A stretch of DNA of 64,000 bases from Neocallimastix lanati (nom. inval.) (Eukaryota; Neocallimastigomycota; Neocallimastigomycetes; Neocallimastigales; Neocallimastigaceae): the NCBI GenBank assembly GCA_016946835.1, contig JACVTC010000018.1, positions 1,087,501 to 1,151,500 on the forward strand, given 5' to 3'. Below the pieces are notes generated by a model, which had not been told where the DNA came from, ran no database searches, and was given only the letters and a program-made list of their open reading frames with translations. Within the stretch, counting starts at the first letter, position 1. Each line of letters begins with the position of its first letter. This document shows positions 49,751 through 62,081 of this stretch, one piece after another. The position numbers were made by a program, and so were the translations under genes.

Positions 49751-52700
49751 ATGACAAAACAATAGCTTCATTAAATAATTTACAAAATAATACTTTTACT
49801 AAGAATACTCCAATTGATAATAATTCCTTTAACGAAGAATCTGAAGAATCTGATTTTAGTGACACAACTGAAAGTGAGGATGATATCATTATAAATGCTA
49901 TAAAAAGAAAAATGAATGATAATAACAGCGAAAAAGAAGAAAATAATTCCAAGAAAGTACATAAAAGTTTAAAAGATAATCCACGTCTTTTTGCAACTCC
50001 TGCTTTAAGAAAGAAGAAAGAAAATGAGCTGCATAATAAACCAAATAAAGTTTATAAAAATCAAATACTTCCTTCAATTTTAACTCAACCAAATATTAAC
50101 AAAGAAAAACAAAAAGAAAAGGAATTAAGAAATATGACAAGAGTAAGAGAAAGTAAAGAAGAAAACAACAATTATTCATCAAAAGGAAAGGAAAAAGTTG
50201 AATCTGAAGATATACTTGTAATCGATAATGAAATAGAAGATCTAGAAATGAATAAAGATAATCAACAAAATAAAACTAATACTTTGGAAAAATTAATTTC
50301 AACAAAAACTAAGGAAACTAATAATGGAAATACTCAATTAGTAAAAAGGAATATCAAAATGATGAATAATAAAGAACCTTACAATATTATGGATGATTTA
50401 AATAATCTTAAATCCAGTATTACGATAGGTCAACTCTTGAATGCATGTCCTAAAATTCGTTCACAATTAACTCAAGGTTTAAAGTTAGAAAAGTCTAAAA
50501 TAATTGGAACTGTAGACAATGTAATAGCACGAACTTTATTAGTAAATAACTATGACCATAGCTACATAAGTAAAAGTAATGAAGTAGCCGAAGAAGACTT
50601 AGCAATGGTTGATGCAAGTGTTGACGGAGTACTAGGAAAACTTTTAATTGATTCTTGTAGTAACCTAAGCATCGTTACTAAGCAGTATTTTGATAAATTA
50701 CCTGGTGAATATGAAACAGTTGGAAAAAGTCGTGGAAGAATCCAACTAGCAACACAAGATGAAGAATACTCGGAAGGAATTATTGTTCGATTACCAGTAA
50801 AAATTAATAATTATGAATTTAATGCGGACTTTAGAATTATTGAGAAAGAAGACTCTTTTTATGATATGTTAATAAACTTTAAAACTCAAATCGATCATTG
50901 TTTATTTATTCATCCGACCTTAAACAGTTTATGTAAACTTTTGTCAGAAAGTGAATACGAAGAAATAGCTAAAATAAATAATCAATATTATGATGAAGAA
51001 AGTATAATTTGCACTATTAGAAAAGTTAAAGAAACGAATAATGAAAAGGAAATTATAAAGGAATTAACTCCAATGGAATTTATTGAGAGTGATGAATTTT
51101 TAAGCACCTTAAATAAAGATTATAAAGAACAAATTATTAAAATTCTCAAAGAAATGATTGACTTAGTTGCCACTTCAACAGAAGAACTAACTCCTTCTAA
51201 ACTTTCACCACATAAGATCCGTTTAAAAGCAAATTCAAAGCCAGTAAAATTAAGAAGTTATAGGTTAACTAAATTAAAATCAGATATCTTAAAAGAAGAA
51301 CTTACAAAACTTATTAAGAAAGGATTGATAGAACCATCCTGTTCAGAATGGTCATCTCCAGTAGTACTTATTCTAAAACACAATGGAAAGTGGCGCTTGT
51401 GCATTGACTACCGAAAAGTCAATGATATGACAGAAAAAGATTCTTATTCAGTTCCATATATAGATGAAATTTTTGATAGTCTCGGAGGAGCTAAAATATT
51501 TACAACTCTTGATTTATTTTCTGGTTTTCACCAAATCTTAATGGATGAAGAAAGCGTTGAAGTAACCACTTTCACTACTAAGTTTGGAAATTATCAATTT
51601 AAGGTTATGCCTTTTGGACTTACTGGAGCTCCCTCAACCTTCCAAAGAGAAATGAATAAAATTTTATTCCCTTTTATTGGTGAATTTGTTTACGTATTTA
51701 TTGATGATGTTTTAATATATTCCAAAAGTATTGAAGAACATTTAGTCCATATTAAACAAGTCTTAGAAGTATTTAAAGAAAACAAGTTAAAAATTAATAT
51801 TGAAAAATGCCATTTTCTTCAAACTGAAGTTGATGTATTAGGTCACAAACTTACTACTAAAGGATTAAGTCCCATGGAAAGCAAAATAACAGCTATTAAG
51901 AAGTGGGAAGCCCCTTCATCAATTCATGAATTAAGATCATTTCTAGGAGCAATAGGATATTATCGTGACTTTATTCCTAAATATGCTCAAATTACCTCAC
52001 CTTTATGTAAATTATTAAAAAAGAATACTAAATATGAATGGAATAAAGAACAACAAGAAAGCTTTGAACTCCTAAAAGAAAAATTAATCAATGCACCTAT
52101 TCTAAAATTTCCGTCATTTGACAAACCTTTTATCATTAGAACTGATGCTTCGTATAATGGAATTGGTGGAGTTCTTTTACAAAAAGAAGAAGAAACCGGT
52201 AAGGAGCATCCAATACACTTTATAAGTAGAAGTTTAAAGAAAGCCGAAAAGAATTATGGTATTACCGATTTAGAAGGAACCGCTTTGTTTTACTGTATGA
52301 CTAAATTTAAATCTTATATTGAAGGAAATCCATTACCTACAACTATTTACACAGATCATAAACCATTAGTTGGTTTATTTAAGAATAAAGAACCTTTGAA
52401 TGCAAGGCAAACAAGATGGTGTCTAACCGCTAGTATGCTTGGAATTAATATAAAATATGAATCAGGCAAAAAGAATGTGTTAGCTGATGCTCTTTCAAGA
52501 ATGAAAAGTAAGGAAGAGAGAAAGATATTATTAACAAAAATTACTAATGGAAATAATGAAGAATTATTATCTAAAGTTATAAAGGAATTTATTAATGAAA
52601 AGTTTACTGTTATTGATGGTGAAGATTACTTTATCGACAATGGAAATTATAGAAAATTAATAACGGATGAAAATGAAAAATTTAAATTAATTTTAGAAGC

Positions 52701-53727
52701 TCATAATATTGGCCACGAAGGATATTACAAAACATATCAAAGACTTAAGAAAAACTTTTATTGGAATCATATGATTAAAAATATCAAAAGAATTGTTAGT
52801 AATTGTGAAAAATGCCAATTAAATCGTCCTCAACCATATCCAGAACCAACCGAAAACCATCCATCTAAAGTAGAGGGTCCCTTTGTGCATTTAGGATTAG
52901 ATATTATAGGACCGTTACCAAAAACAAGAAATAATAATCAATATATTATAGTAACTGTTGATTACTTTACCAAATGGGTTGAAGCTGAACCCACTGAAAA
53001 CATAACTTCCTCTGATATAATTAAATTTTTAATAAACGTTTTTGCAAGACATGGTGTACCTCAAGTTATTACTACTGATAATGGAGTCCAATTCACTTCC
53101 GATATGACTAAAATCTTTCTTGATCTTTATGATGTATATGTTAAATTTGTAGCTACTTACCACCCTGAATCAAATGGCCTTACTGAAAATCGAAATAAAG
53201 AAATTGGAAAATTACTTCGTTTATTAGGAAGGAAAAATCAAGATTGGGATGAAGTTTTACCTTCTGCTTTATGGGCACTTCGAACTACCAAAAACACAGC
53301 TACTGGACATTCTAGTTTTGAATTAGTATATGGAAGAGAAGACCAACAGCCTTATGATATAGCCATAAGAACAATTGAAAATGCAGGTAAATCATATGAT
53401 GAAATTTTAATGGAAAAATTTGTTCGTCATTATCAATGGACTAGAGAAGCATGCGAAAATGTGAAGAATGCTAACAAGTATTGGGCAACAAGACGAGAAG
53501 AACAAATAAGTATGAAAAAAGGAAAAGAATTAAAGGCTGGTGATCTTGTTCTTGTTAGAAACTTTAGCCGCACTAAGCTAGAACCATATTATAATGGACC
53601 ATTTAAAATTTTAAAAATTCAATTCAACACGGCAACCCTAATCGATCAGAAGACTGGAAAGCAACTCGATAGGAATGTTCACTTTAAAAATTTAGTAAAG
53701 TTTAACTCCGCTTACAGAGAAGCTTGA
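49724..53727 (+). CDS. Ty3 element A Pol (protease, RT, RNase H, integrase)
   Basis: Intact polyprotein made as a -1 frameshift extension of Gag. The first in-frame ATG is at 49912, but the frame is open back into gag. Numbering from that ATG: a Lys/Asn-rich linker (1-160), the SSITIGQLLNACPK motif near 168-181, the protease centre D247-S-C (not D-S/T-G), RT with IDDV (D598, D599), RNase H (D745, E788, D815), integrase zinc finger (H931, H935, C965, C968), and integrase core D997, D1056, E1092 with 35 residues between the last two. The C-terminus has GPFKILKI and no chromodomain that I can see. The stop is TGA at 53725. Every catalytic residue looked for is present apart from the protease Cys. 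With its near-identical LTRs this is the best candidate for an active element. Confidence 0.93.
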
Positions 53728-53734
53728 GTCTTCG

Positions 53735-53745
53735 TCGGGGCATCT
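53735..53745 (+). other. Purine-rich segment before the 3' LTR of element A
   Basis: tcggggcatct lies directly before TGATAAG. Element B has a closely similar string (caggggcgtct) before its LTR, so this is the likely plus-strand priming region even though it is short. Confidence 0.5.
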
Positions 53746-54230
53746 TGATAAGAATGTACTAAATAATGCATTCTTAATTAAATCTACGATTTATTTCTAA
53801 TACATTATGTGTACATTATTATTTTTGTACTTTAATAAATTTTTAAATCCAAAGATCAAAAATTAAATCAAAAATTATATTAAACTTTATATTTTTATAT
53901 TAAATCTTATATTAATAGTAATATTTTTATATATTTAAAACTTATATTAGCAATATTAATAATAAATCTTATTTTTTATTTTTATATTAATAATGAAAAT
54001 TTGTATTAATAATATTTTTATATATTGATAATTAAAAATTTATATATTATATTTTAACTTTTATTATAAAATTTTATATCGAAATGTTTTATTTTATATT
54101 GACAAATATTTTATTTTATTAAAAACCTTTATATTAGAATAGTATTTTTATTTTTATTTGAATATTTTAACAGATTGTAATAAAAATTTTAGCCAATTAA
54201 ATAAATTCTTATTAGTAATATTTTAGATAG

Positions 54231-54279
<49 letters not shown>

Positions 54280-54606
54280 TTTTATTAATATTATAAATGT
54301 ATTTTATTTATATTGTTATAATTAAATTTTATATAATTGATTACAAAAATCAATTTAAATTTAATAGTTTTTATATATAAAAAGAAAAATAATAATAAAA
54401 TGTAATTTAGTGGCAAGAACAACTTTTATGCCTTGAAAAAAAAGTATAAATAGTTGTAAATTTTGCTACCAATTTTTAAAAATCATAAAATAAAATCAAA
54501 TAAAATAAAATCAAATAAAATAAAATAAATAAAATAAATAATAAATAAATAAATAAAATTTGTGTTCCTTTACTTTATTTTTATTTAATTCTCTAAAACC
54601 TTAACA
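53746..54606 (+). repeat. 3' LTR of Ty3 element A
   Basis: 861 nt partner of 46375-47239. The A-tract is at 54236-54277 (42 A). Confidence 0.92.
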
Positions 54607-55245
54607 TTTTAATAAGTTTAAGGTATTATTTATTTTATTTTCTTAAACTTATTTTATATCGTTTTACCTTGTTTTATTTTAACAAGTTTTACCGATATTT
54701 AATATTTAAATTTACTTAATTATTTTAAAAAAAAATGTTTTATTAAAAATTTATATAATATTTAATCTATATATTAAATATTATAATTCTTTTTATAAAT
54801 AATTAAAATAGTTAAATACTATAATATAAATAATATAGTTTATAACTTTATATATTTGTTATAATAATAATTTTTATTTAATATTTTTATAGTTGATTAT
54901 ACAACGTTGAGAAATATTTTTAATTGTTAAAATTCATTATTTTTCTAAATAAATTCTCTTAATAAATTTCATCATTATTTTATAAATTAATTTCTAAAGA
55001 ACTAATTATTCCATATAAAAAATTTTATATTTATATTATTATAGTTGGTGTAACTATATTTTCCAATCAAATGTATATAAATATTATTATTAAATAATAT
55101 TATTATAATAATAAAAATTATTATAATTATTTAATATTATGAACAAGATTATTATTAAGTTATTACTATTTAATTATTTTAATATTTAAAATATTATAAA
55201 ATCTTTTACTATTTCTTAATATATATTATTATTATTTATCATTTT
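54607..55245. other. Spacer between elements A and B
   Basis: AT-rich, no gene. A 12-bp inverted repeat (54611-54622 with 54642-54653) follows the right LTR. The end of the interval (acta...tttatcatttt) resembles the ends of the LTR copies at 62623 and 63822, so it may hold a decayed LTR of the B family. Before element A inserted, this was the DNA upstream of the tRNA gene. Confidence 0.5.
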
Positions 55246-55309
55246 TGATACGACACTTACAAATAATATAGAAATAACTATAAAAATAATTTAAATAATA
55301 GATAAATAA
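55246..55309 (+). repeat. Truncated 5' LTR of Ty3 element B (first 64 nt only)
   Basis: Identical to 62082-62145, the beginning of the 3' LTR. The match then ends abruptly and gag coding text follows, so the remainder of the LTR and the leader are deleted. Confidence 0.8.
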
Positions 55310-55313
55310 AACT

Positions 55314-56486
55314 ATGGAATTATATGATATAGTGGAACCAAGAAGAGTATTTACATGGGCAAAAGAAGCCGTAGAAGAGGATATCAAAGGCGCCATAAAT
55401 TCTTTAAAAATTAAAGAAGGCAAAGAAATTAGATATCCTAATTTTAAAGAAATACAGGCTGCTATTGAGGATCATTTACACATTACTGAAAGTGACAAGT
55501 GTTCTGTTCTGAAATCTTTAAGAATTAATAATGACGAATCCATAAAGAAATTTAATTATCGTTATAAAAAATTGTATAAAAAATTAAATGCTGAATATAG
55601 AAGACTACTCACTGTTAAGGATTATACAAATTCAATAGCTATACGTGTCTTCCCATGTTCTAGAGTTATAGTGGCAGAATGCGAATCTTTAAATGAGGCC
55701 TTCAAAATTGCAGAAGTTGCCGAAGAAGCAGAAAGAGAAATTTTTACTAATACGAGACAAACAAACCTGAATAGTAACATTGGTCCTTCTGTCATGATCA
55801 CCCAAAGTAGTATGAATGGAAATCCACTAGTCCAACATCCATTTTATGGTGAATTTCATAATGGTCAGCAAGGAAATTATATCAATCCTAATAGCTTTAG
55901 ACCACCGAGAAGAAATAACAAAATGTTTACAAATAATCAATGGAATAATAATTACAATAATATGAATTCCTATCCTAATTTTCAAATTAACAATTTAAAA
56001 ACCAACTCACTAAACTATCAAAATAATACTAGGAATTTTAAGGATTCAGGTTATAATAGAATAAACAATGATAGGAACAGACTAATGAATATTAATTATG
56101 CTAATGTTAATCAAAGTGTCCACATACCTGAAAATCTTCATCGTAATAATGGTAATTACAATAAAAACAATTACATGATTAATAATAATAATATGATGAA
56201 TAACTACCTCCAACCAAGTAGAAATAATCAATCATCTAATTTAATTTTTAATAACGATCCTAGTAATTTGATTAATATCAATAAAACAAATGAAGCTACT
56301 AGTGGCAAACCTTCTAATAATAAAAATGTTAATAATAATTATGTAAATATAACTACTGATAAAAAAAGAATACAATGTTATCGTTGTACCCTTAGTGATC
56401 ATAAAGCTGCGGATTGTCCGTATACGTTTCAACAATTAGCCGAAATGGAAGCAAAGGGCATTATTAAACTACCTTTAAACTTATAA
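55314..56486 (+). CDS. Ty3 element B Gag, N-terminally truncated
   Basis: 390-residue open frame. Aligned with Gag of element A, the first Met (MELYDIVEP) matches the position of IKIQGITDP in A, so about 40 N-terminal residues are missing, in line with the 5' deletion. The capsid-like part keeps FNYRYKKLYKKL. A very Asn-rich stretch (residues 195-350) precedes the zinc knuckle CYRCTLSDHKAADC. The last codons contain TTTAAAC just before TAA 56484. The protein may still be made if a promoter is near, but the copy cannot reverse-transcribe normally without its leader. Confidence 0.82.
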   Translation: MELYDIVEPRRVFTWAKEAVEEDIKGAINSLKIKEGKEIRYPNFKEIQAAIEDHLHITESDKCSVLKSLRINNDESIKKFNYRYKKLYKKLNAEYRRLLTVKDYTNSIAIRVFPCSRVIVAECESLNEAFKIAEVAEEAEREIFTNTRQTNLNSNIGPSVMITQSSMNGNPLVQHPFYGEFHNGQQGNYINPNSFRPPRRNNKMFTNNQWNNNYNNMNSYPNFQINNLKTNSLNYQNNTRNFKDSGYNRINNDRNRLMNINYANVNQSVHIPENLHRNNGNYNKNNYMINNNNMMNNYLQPSRNNQSSNLIFNNDPSNLININKTNEATSGKPSNNKNVNNNYVNITTDKKRIQCYRCTLSDHKAADCPYTFQQLAEMEAKGIIKLPLNL

Positions 56487-56507
56487 ATGGGAGACGGGCA
56501 ACTCCCA
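56474..56507 (+). promoter_or_regulatory. -1 ribosomal frameshift signal, gag-pol of element B
   Basis: TTTAAAC at 56474-56480 in phase with gag, 7-nt spacer, stem TGGGAG/CTCCCA (56488-56493 with 56502-56507), 8-nt loop. The spacing and stem are the same as in element A although the loop and flanks differ. No matching pseudoknot partner seen here. Confidence 0.78.
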
Positions 56508-59500
56508 ATAAACAAACCAATAATATTTCTTCAAATTATATAATGACGACAGTAAATGATGAAACACATAGTGATCAAAATATTAATAAAGCGAGTTCAA
56601 ACAATAATTCTAAATACGGCAATTCTTATTATAGTAATCAAATAAATAGCAATACTTATCAAGAGAACCAATCTAAAAACAATTCCTTTTATGGTAATAA
56701 AAATTTTCAACAGACCGCAAATGACTCACAAGAAATCTTGGCTGTAGCAACAAGAAAATCTAAATCTAAATTACATAAAACTAAGCCTTACGATAAAGCC
56801 AAGCAAATTGATGACTTAAAAAACGACCCTATCCCTATTCGTACCGTAGCTATGAGTCATAATTCATCATTATCTAATAATTATAATATGAATAATAATA
56901 CTAATATGAATAATAATAATAATAATAATATGAATAATACTAAAATGAATAATTATAATAACGTGAATAATATCAATAATATTAATAAAAATAATAATAA
57001 TACTATTAATATTGATAAGGAGAATGAAAATGCATCAATGATAGTAGAACAAGAAGATGAATCATCCATTAACCATAAACAGTCAACAGCACTTGAGAAA
57101 GATAATGGAGAAGAACAAACCAACCACAACCCTGTTAGTTCCGAAACAGAGAGATTAACATATTTGAAACCATCCTTTATAACAGGAAAAAATATTAGTA
57201 CTGTAAAAAAGAAAAACAATGTAGAAAGAATACAAGATATTATTAATAATGCTGATGAATTAAATACCAAAAATGAAAAAGAGGATATTTCTAATAAACC
57301 AAGTGGAAGGCACATAAAACTCATGGATGCTTTCGATGATTATTGTATACAAGATCTAATTAAAGAAGTAGCTTCCACGGATGTTATCACCAAGTTGGCT
57401 CACCTATTAGATTTGTTTCCTAAGTTTAGAACGGAATTTCTTAAAGCTTTAAGGTTAACTCCTAAACAAACATTAACAAATGTAATGACAATTATTTCAA
57501 AACATAAAATTATTAAAGTTTGTGGAAAGGTAGAAAATAAGGATTGAGAAATATTTTTAGATACATGCGCAAGTGTTAATGTTATTACACGTTCCGCTTT
57601 AAACAAATTAAAAATTAACAAACCTTCGATTGGTAGAATTTCGGAAACAATATTTCAAGCTTATTCCAACTCCTTTATGGATAGTGATATTTACTATTTA
57701 CAAATTTCTATTGGAAGTAGGACTTTTCATGAATATTTCAGAGTAATTGAAAAAGACGATATTTTTGATATTCTAATTGGTGTTGACTCGTTAAAAAATA
57801 ATAGATTTGATATTAATTTAGTAGATGATGTTTTATATTATATAGATGAAAATAATAATTATATTAAATTATCTGATTTATTTTATGATATCAGTCCTAC
57901 TAGTACTCACCAAGATTTAAAACCTAATGAAGAACATAAATTCCCAAAAGAAGAATCCCTTCTATTAACAGTTACTATATCAAAAAACCAAGAAACTAAT
58001 AATAATGATGAAAACATTAATTTTAAAGAAAATCTAATTAATAATATTATATCATCTGCTCCAGTAAAAATAAAAACTGAAATAAAAGACTTATTCCATA
58101 AATATATAAATGTTATTTCAATCAAGACGGATGATTTAGGAAAATCAAAATTATTTCCTCACAAAATTGAACTAATTCCAGGGTCCTCTCCAATAAAATT
58201 GAAATCCTACAGATTATCTAAATCACAAACAAAAACGTTAAAAAGCATTTTAATAAATTTAATTAAAAATAAATTAATTATACCTTCTGGTTCATCGTGG
58301 GCTTTTCCTGTGGTATTAGTCCCAAAGAAAAATGGGGATTGGCGAATGTGCGTGGACTTTAGAGCTTTAAATAATATAACTATTAAGGATTCTTATTCCC
58401 TACCTTTGATTGACGATATTTTAACATTCATTGGAAGTAATGCAAAATTTTTATCCACGATTGACCTATTCTCAGGATATCACCAAGTCCCGATGCACCT
58501 TGATGATACAGACAAAACTACTTTTACAACCATGTTTGGCAACTACAAATTTTGTGTAATGCCATTTGGTTTGTGCAATGCACCGGCTACATTTCAACGC
58601 GAAATGAACCGGATTTTCTTCGACTTAATTGGGGAATGTTTGTTTGTGTATATTGACGATCTAATTATTTTTTCCAACTCTTTAGAGGAACACATTCTTC
58701 ATTTAAACAAAGTTTTTCAAATTCTTCAGAATAATGGATTAAAAATTAACATTGAAAAATGCGAATTTTTCAAAGAGGAAGTGAAACTTCTAGGTCATAT
58801 CCTTTCCACTAGAGGTATATCACCTATTCCTGACAAAATTAAAGTCATTTTAAATTGGGATACTCCAAAGAATACCACTCAACTTAAATCATTCCTTGGG
58901 GTTGTAGGTTATTACAGAAAATTCATTTTCCAGTTTGCCAATATTGCCAACCCTCTATATGCCTTGTTAAAAAAGGATGTGCCCTTTATTTGGACTAACT
59001 CGTGCACAGAAGCATTTATTGAATTAAAAAGGAGGCTTACAATTTCGCCAATATTAACACCGCCAGATTTTACTAAGGCTTTCATTATACGTACTGATGC
59101 ATCTAAAGACGGACTTGGAGGTGTATTGTTACAACTTAATGATGACTCCAAAGAAGTTCCTATTTACTTTGAGAGTAGAACTTTATCGTCATCGGAATTG
59201 AACTATAGTATTACTGATCTTGAGGGTAAAGCTGTATATCATTGCGTTAGGAAATTCAAACCTTATATTACTGGTAACTCCTTTATAACTATAGTGTATA
59301 CTGACCACAAACCTCTTGTAAGTATCTTCGCAAATAAAGAACCAATGAGTAGTAGACATCTCAAATGGATTACTGAATTATCTATTTTGAAAGTTAAAGT
59401 CCTATATCAGGAAGGGAAGAAGAACGTCATTGCAGACGCCCTATCCAGAATGACCACTATTGAAAAGAACTCAACAAAAGCAGAAGATAAAGAAGATAAA

Positions 59501-60763
59501 ATCAAGGTCGAAGATATATCAAAGAAAGAAACTATATATTTAATTCAAAATAATAATTTAAATGTTAATATTGATGATGATAATAATATAAATAATTTTA
59601 TGGAAAGATTCATAAATAAGAAAATTATATTAATAGATGGTATTGAATATTATAAACAAGGAGATCACCTGAGAAAAATTATTAAAAATAAAGAGGAACA
59701 AATAAGATTGATAGGAGAAGCACACTACATTGGCCATGAAGGCACCTATAAAACGTATAATAGATTGAAACGTGATTACTATTGGAAAAATATGAAAAGA
59801 GATGTTTACCTTTTCGTTAAATGTTGTCATAGATGTCAGCTTTATAGACCTCAACAGCTAAACCAGTTTACCGAAGACATAGCTACGAAGCCCGGATACC
59901 CTTTTTCAAGAGTTGGGTTGGATCTTATAGGTCCGCTACCTGTCACAAGAAATTCTAATAAATTTATTATAGTATTAGTAGATTACCTTACTAAATGGGT
60001 AGAGGCTGAAGCACTCAAATCTTCTGAATCGGAAGAAGTAATAAAATTCCTAAAATCAGTATTCGCTAGACATGGAATCCCGGAAATCCTAACAACAGAT
60101 AATGGTCCACAATTTATTGCAGACAAAACCAAGGCCTTCTTGGACCTCCATGACGTTTATGTTCATTATATTTCTACTTATCACCCAGCTTCAAATGGTG
60201 AAGTAGAAAATAGAAACAGGGAAATAAGTAAATACTTACGATTATTGGGAGAAACAATAACGGACTGGGATGAAACATTACCAAGTGCTCTTTGGGCTCT
60301 CAGAACTTGTAAAAACGAAGTAACTAAGTTCAGTAGCTTTGAACTCCTGTACGGTAGAAGAGATCTCCAACCATTTGAACTAACTATTAATATTGAAAAG
60401 AAAAATCCTCAAGAAACATTAGAAGAATATTGGCTACGCAAATTTATTACCCACGACAAATGGATCAAAGAAGCTATTAAGAATATCGATACTGCTAATA
60501 AACTCTGGGAGGATAGAAGAAAACAAATCAAAAGAATGAAGAGTTCCTATAAACCAGGAGATCTAGTACTTGTTAAAGTATTTAATAGAAGAAAGTTGGA
60601 TCCATATTTTTCTGGACCTCTTCAAATTGTCAAAAAGGAATTGAACACGGTCACAGTACGAGATCCTATTTCTGGAGAAATTGCGGAAAGAAACATTCAT
60701 GTAAAAAATATTGTTCCTTATTTCACGGAAATAAACTTAGATGGTGACGAAGATGAAAAGTAA
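56481..60763 (+). pseudogene. Ty3 element B Pol, one in-frame TGA
   Basis: The -1 frame is open from the frameshift site through 56543 to 57547, where TGA (57545-57547) interrupts just before the protease centre D-T-C-A-S (57560-57574). The same frame then runs open to TAA 60761. The N-terminal linker is Asn-rich with long Asn runs near 56880-57000. RT has VYIDDLII, RNase H has IIRTDASKDGLGG and YTDHKPL, and integrase has HYIGHEG...CHRCQ, GLDLIGPL, TTDNGPQF and SNGEVENRN. Apart from one nonsense codon the protein is complete. The reading DTC instead of DTG is shared with A and C. Confidence 0.9.
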
Positions 60764-60939
60764 TAGTTATAATAATAAAAATTACATTTTAATTTACATT
60801 TCAAAAATTTATATTTAAAAAAAAAAAAAAAAAAAAAAAAAATTACATTTTAATTTATATTTCAAATTCAAACTTTATATTTAAAAAAAAAAAAAAAAAA
60901 AAATTACATTTTAATTTATATTTCAAATTCAAACTTTAT

Positions 60940-60981
<42 letters not shown>

Positions 60982-61713
60982 AAATAAGTATTACATAATG
61001 ACAAAATAGTTTAAAATAAAAACAGATATATAAATATATATAACAGAGTAATAACACAGATATAAAAGATATATATATATAACATAATTTCATATATACA
61101 ATATAATAGGAATAGTATAATAATATAGCATAAATATAACATAAATAATAATATATATGTAATAAAATATATATAAATATAATAAGAATAGTAAAATCAT
61201 ATATGATTAAATAGTAATACACATAAGAAATAACATATATACAATATATAATAAGAATAACATAAGTATAAGATAATATTATCATACAAAAAAAAAAAAA
61301 ATAATATATATATAATATAAAATATTAAGAGCAATATATAATAATACAAACAACGACGTATAATGAATAATATTTATATATAATCAATAATATATAAGGT
61401 AGTATTATTACAGGTACAACACACAATGTTAAGGAATATAAATATAATAAATAATAATTTTCACTCACAATAATTAAATATAATTAAATTCATAATAAAA
61501 TTGTACATATAATATGATACGATAAATACTAAGGAATTGATCATAATAAAATATATATAATGACAAGCATACTACAATAAAATACAATAATATAATATAA
61601 ATATATAATATAGACAGAGGTATATACAATAAATAATAATATAGATATACAAATATATAATGATAAGTTAGTACAAAAAAAATAATATTTACATTTCAAA
61701 ATTTAGATTTCAA

Positions 61714-61745
<32 letters not shown>

Positions 61746-61787
61746 TTACATTTTAAAATTTTAAAATTTAGATTTCAAAATTTACAC

Positions 61788-61858
<71 letters not shown>

Positions 61859-61881
61859 TAAATATTAAATATATACATACC

Positions 61882-61916
<35 letters not shown>

Positions 61917-62070
61917 TAATATTCATACATAATAACTATGATTTTTAGATATTAGCCAATTAAATTAAACTAGAATAAATATAATATTTTAATTTTTTTT
62001 TTAGAATAATATTTTTTTTAGAGAAATTATATATAAAATAGGGACTTCAAGGGACGAAGTCTACTCAAAG
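60764..62070 (+). repeat. 3' untranslated region of element B with A-tract repeats
   Basis: Non-coding. A unit of about 62 bp (acattttaatttatatttcaaattcaaactttatattt plus an A-run) is repeated three to four times at 60780-60980 and echoed near 61680-61790. The A-runs are long, the longest 64 A at 61792-61855. Such tracts are hard to assemble, so lengths are uncertain. Confidence 0.8.
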
Positions 62071-62081
62071 CAGGGGCGTCT

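Noticed and set aside
60980-61285. Tyr/Ile-rich 101-codon minus-strand frame
   Set aside because: It lies in a low-complexity TA-rich 3' region and has no domain signature.
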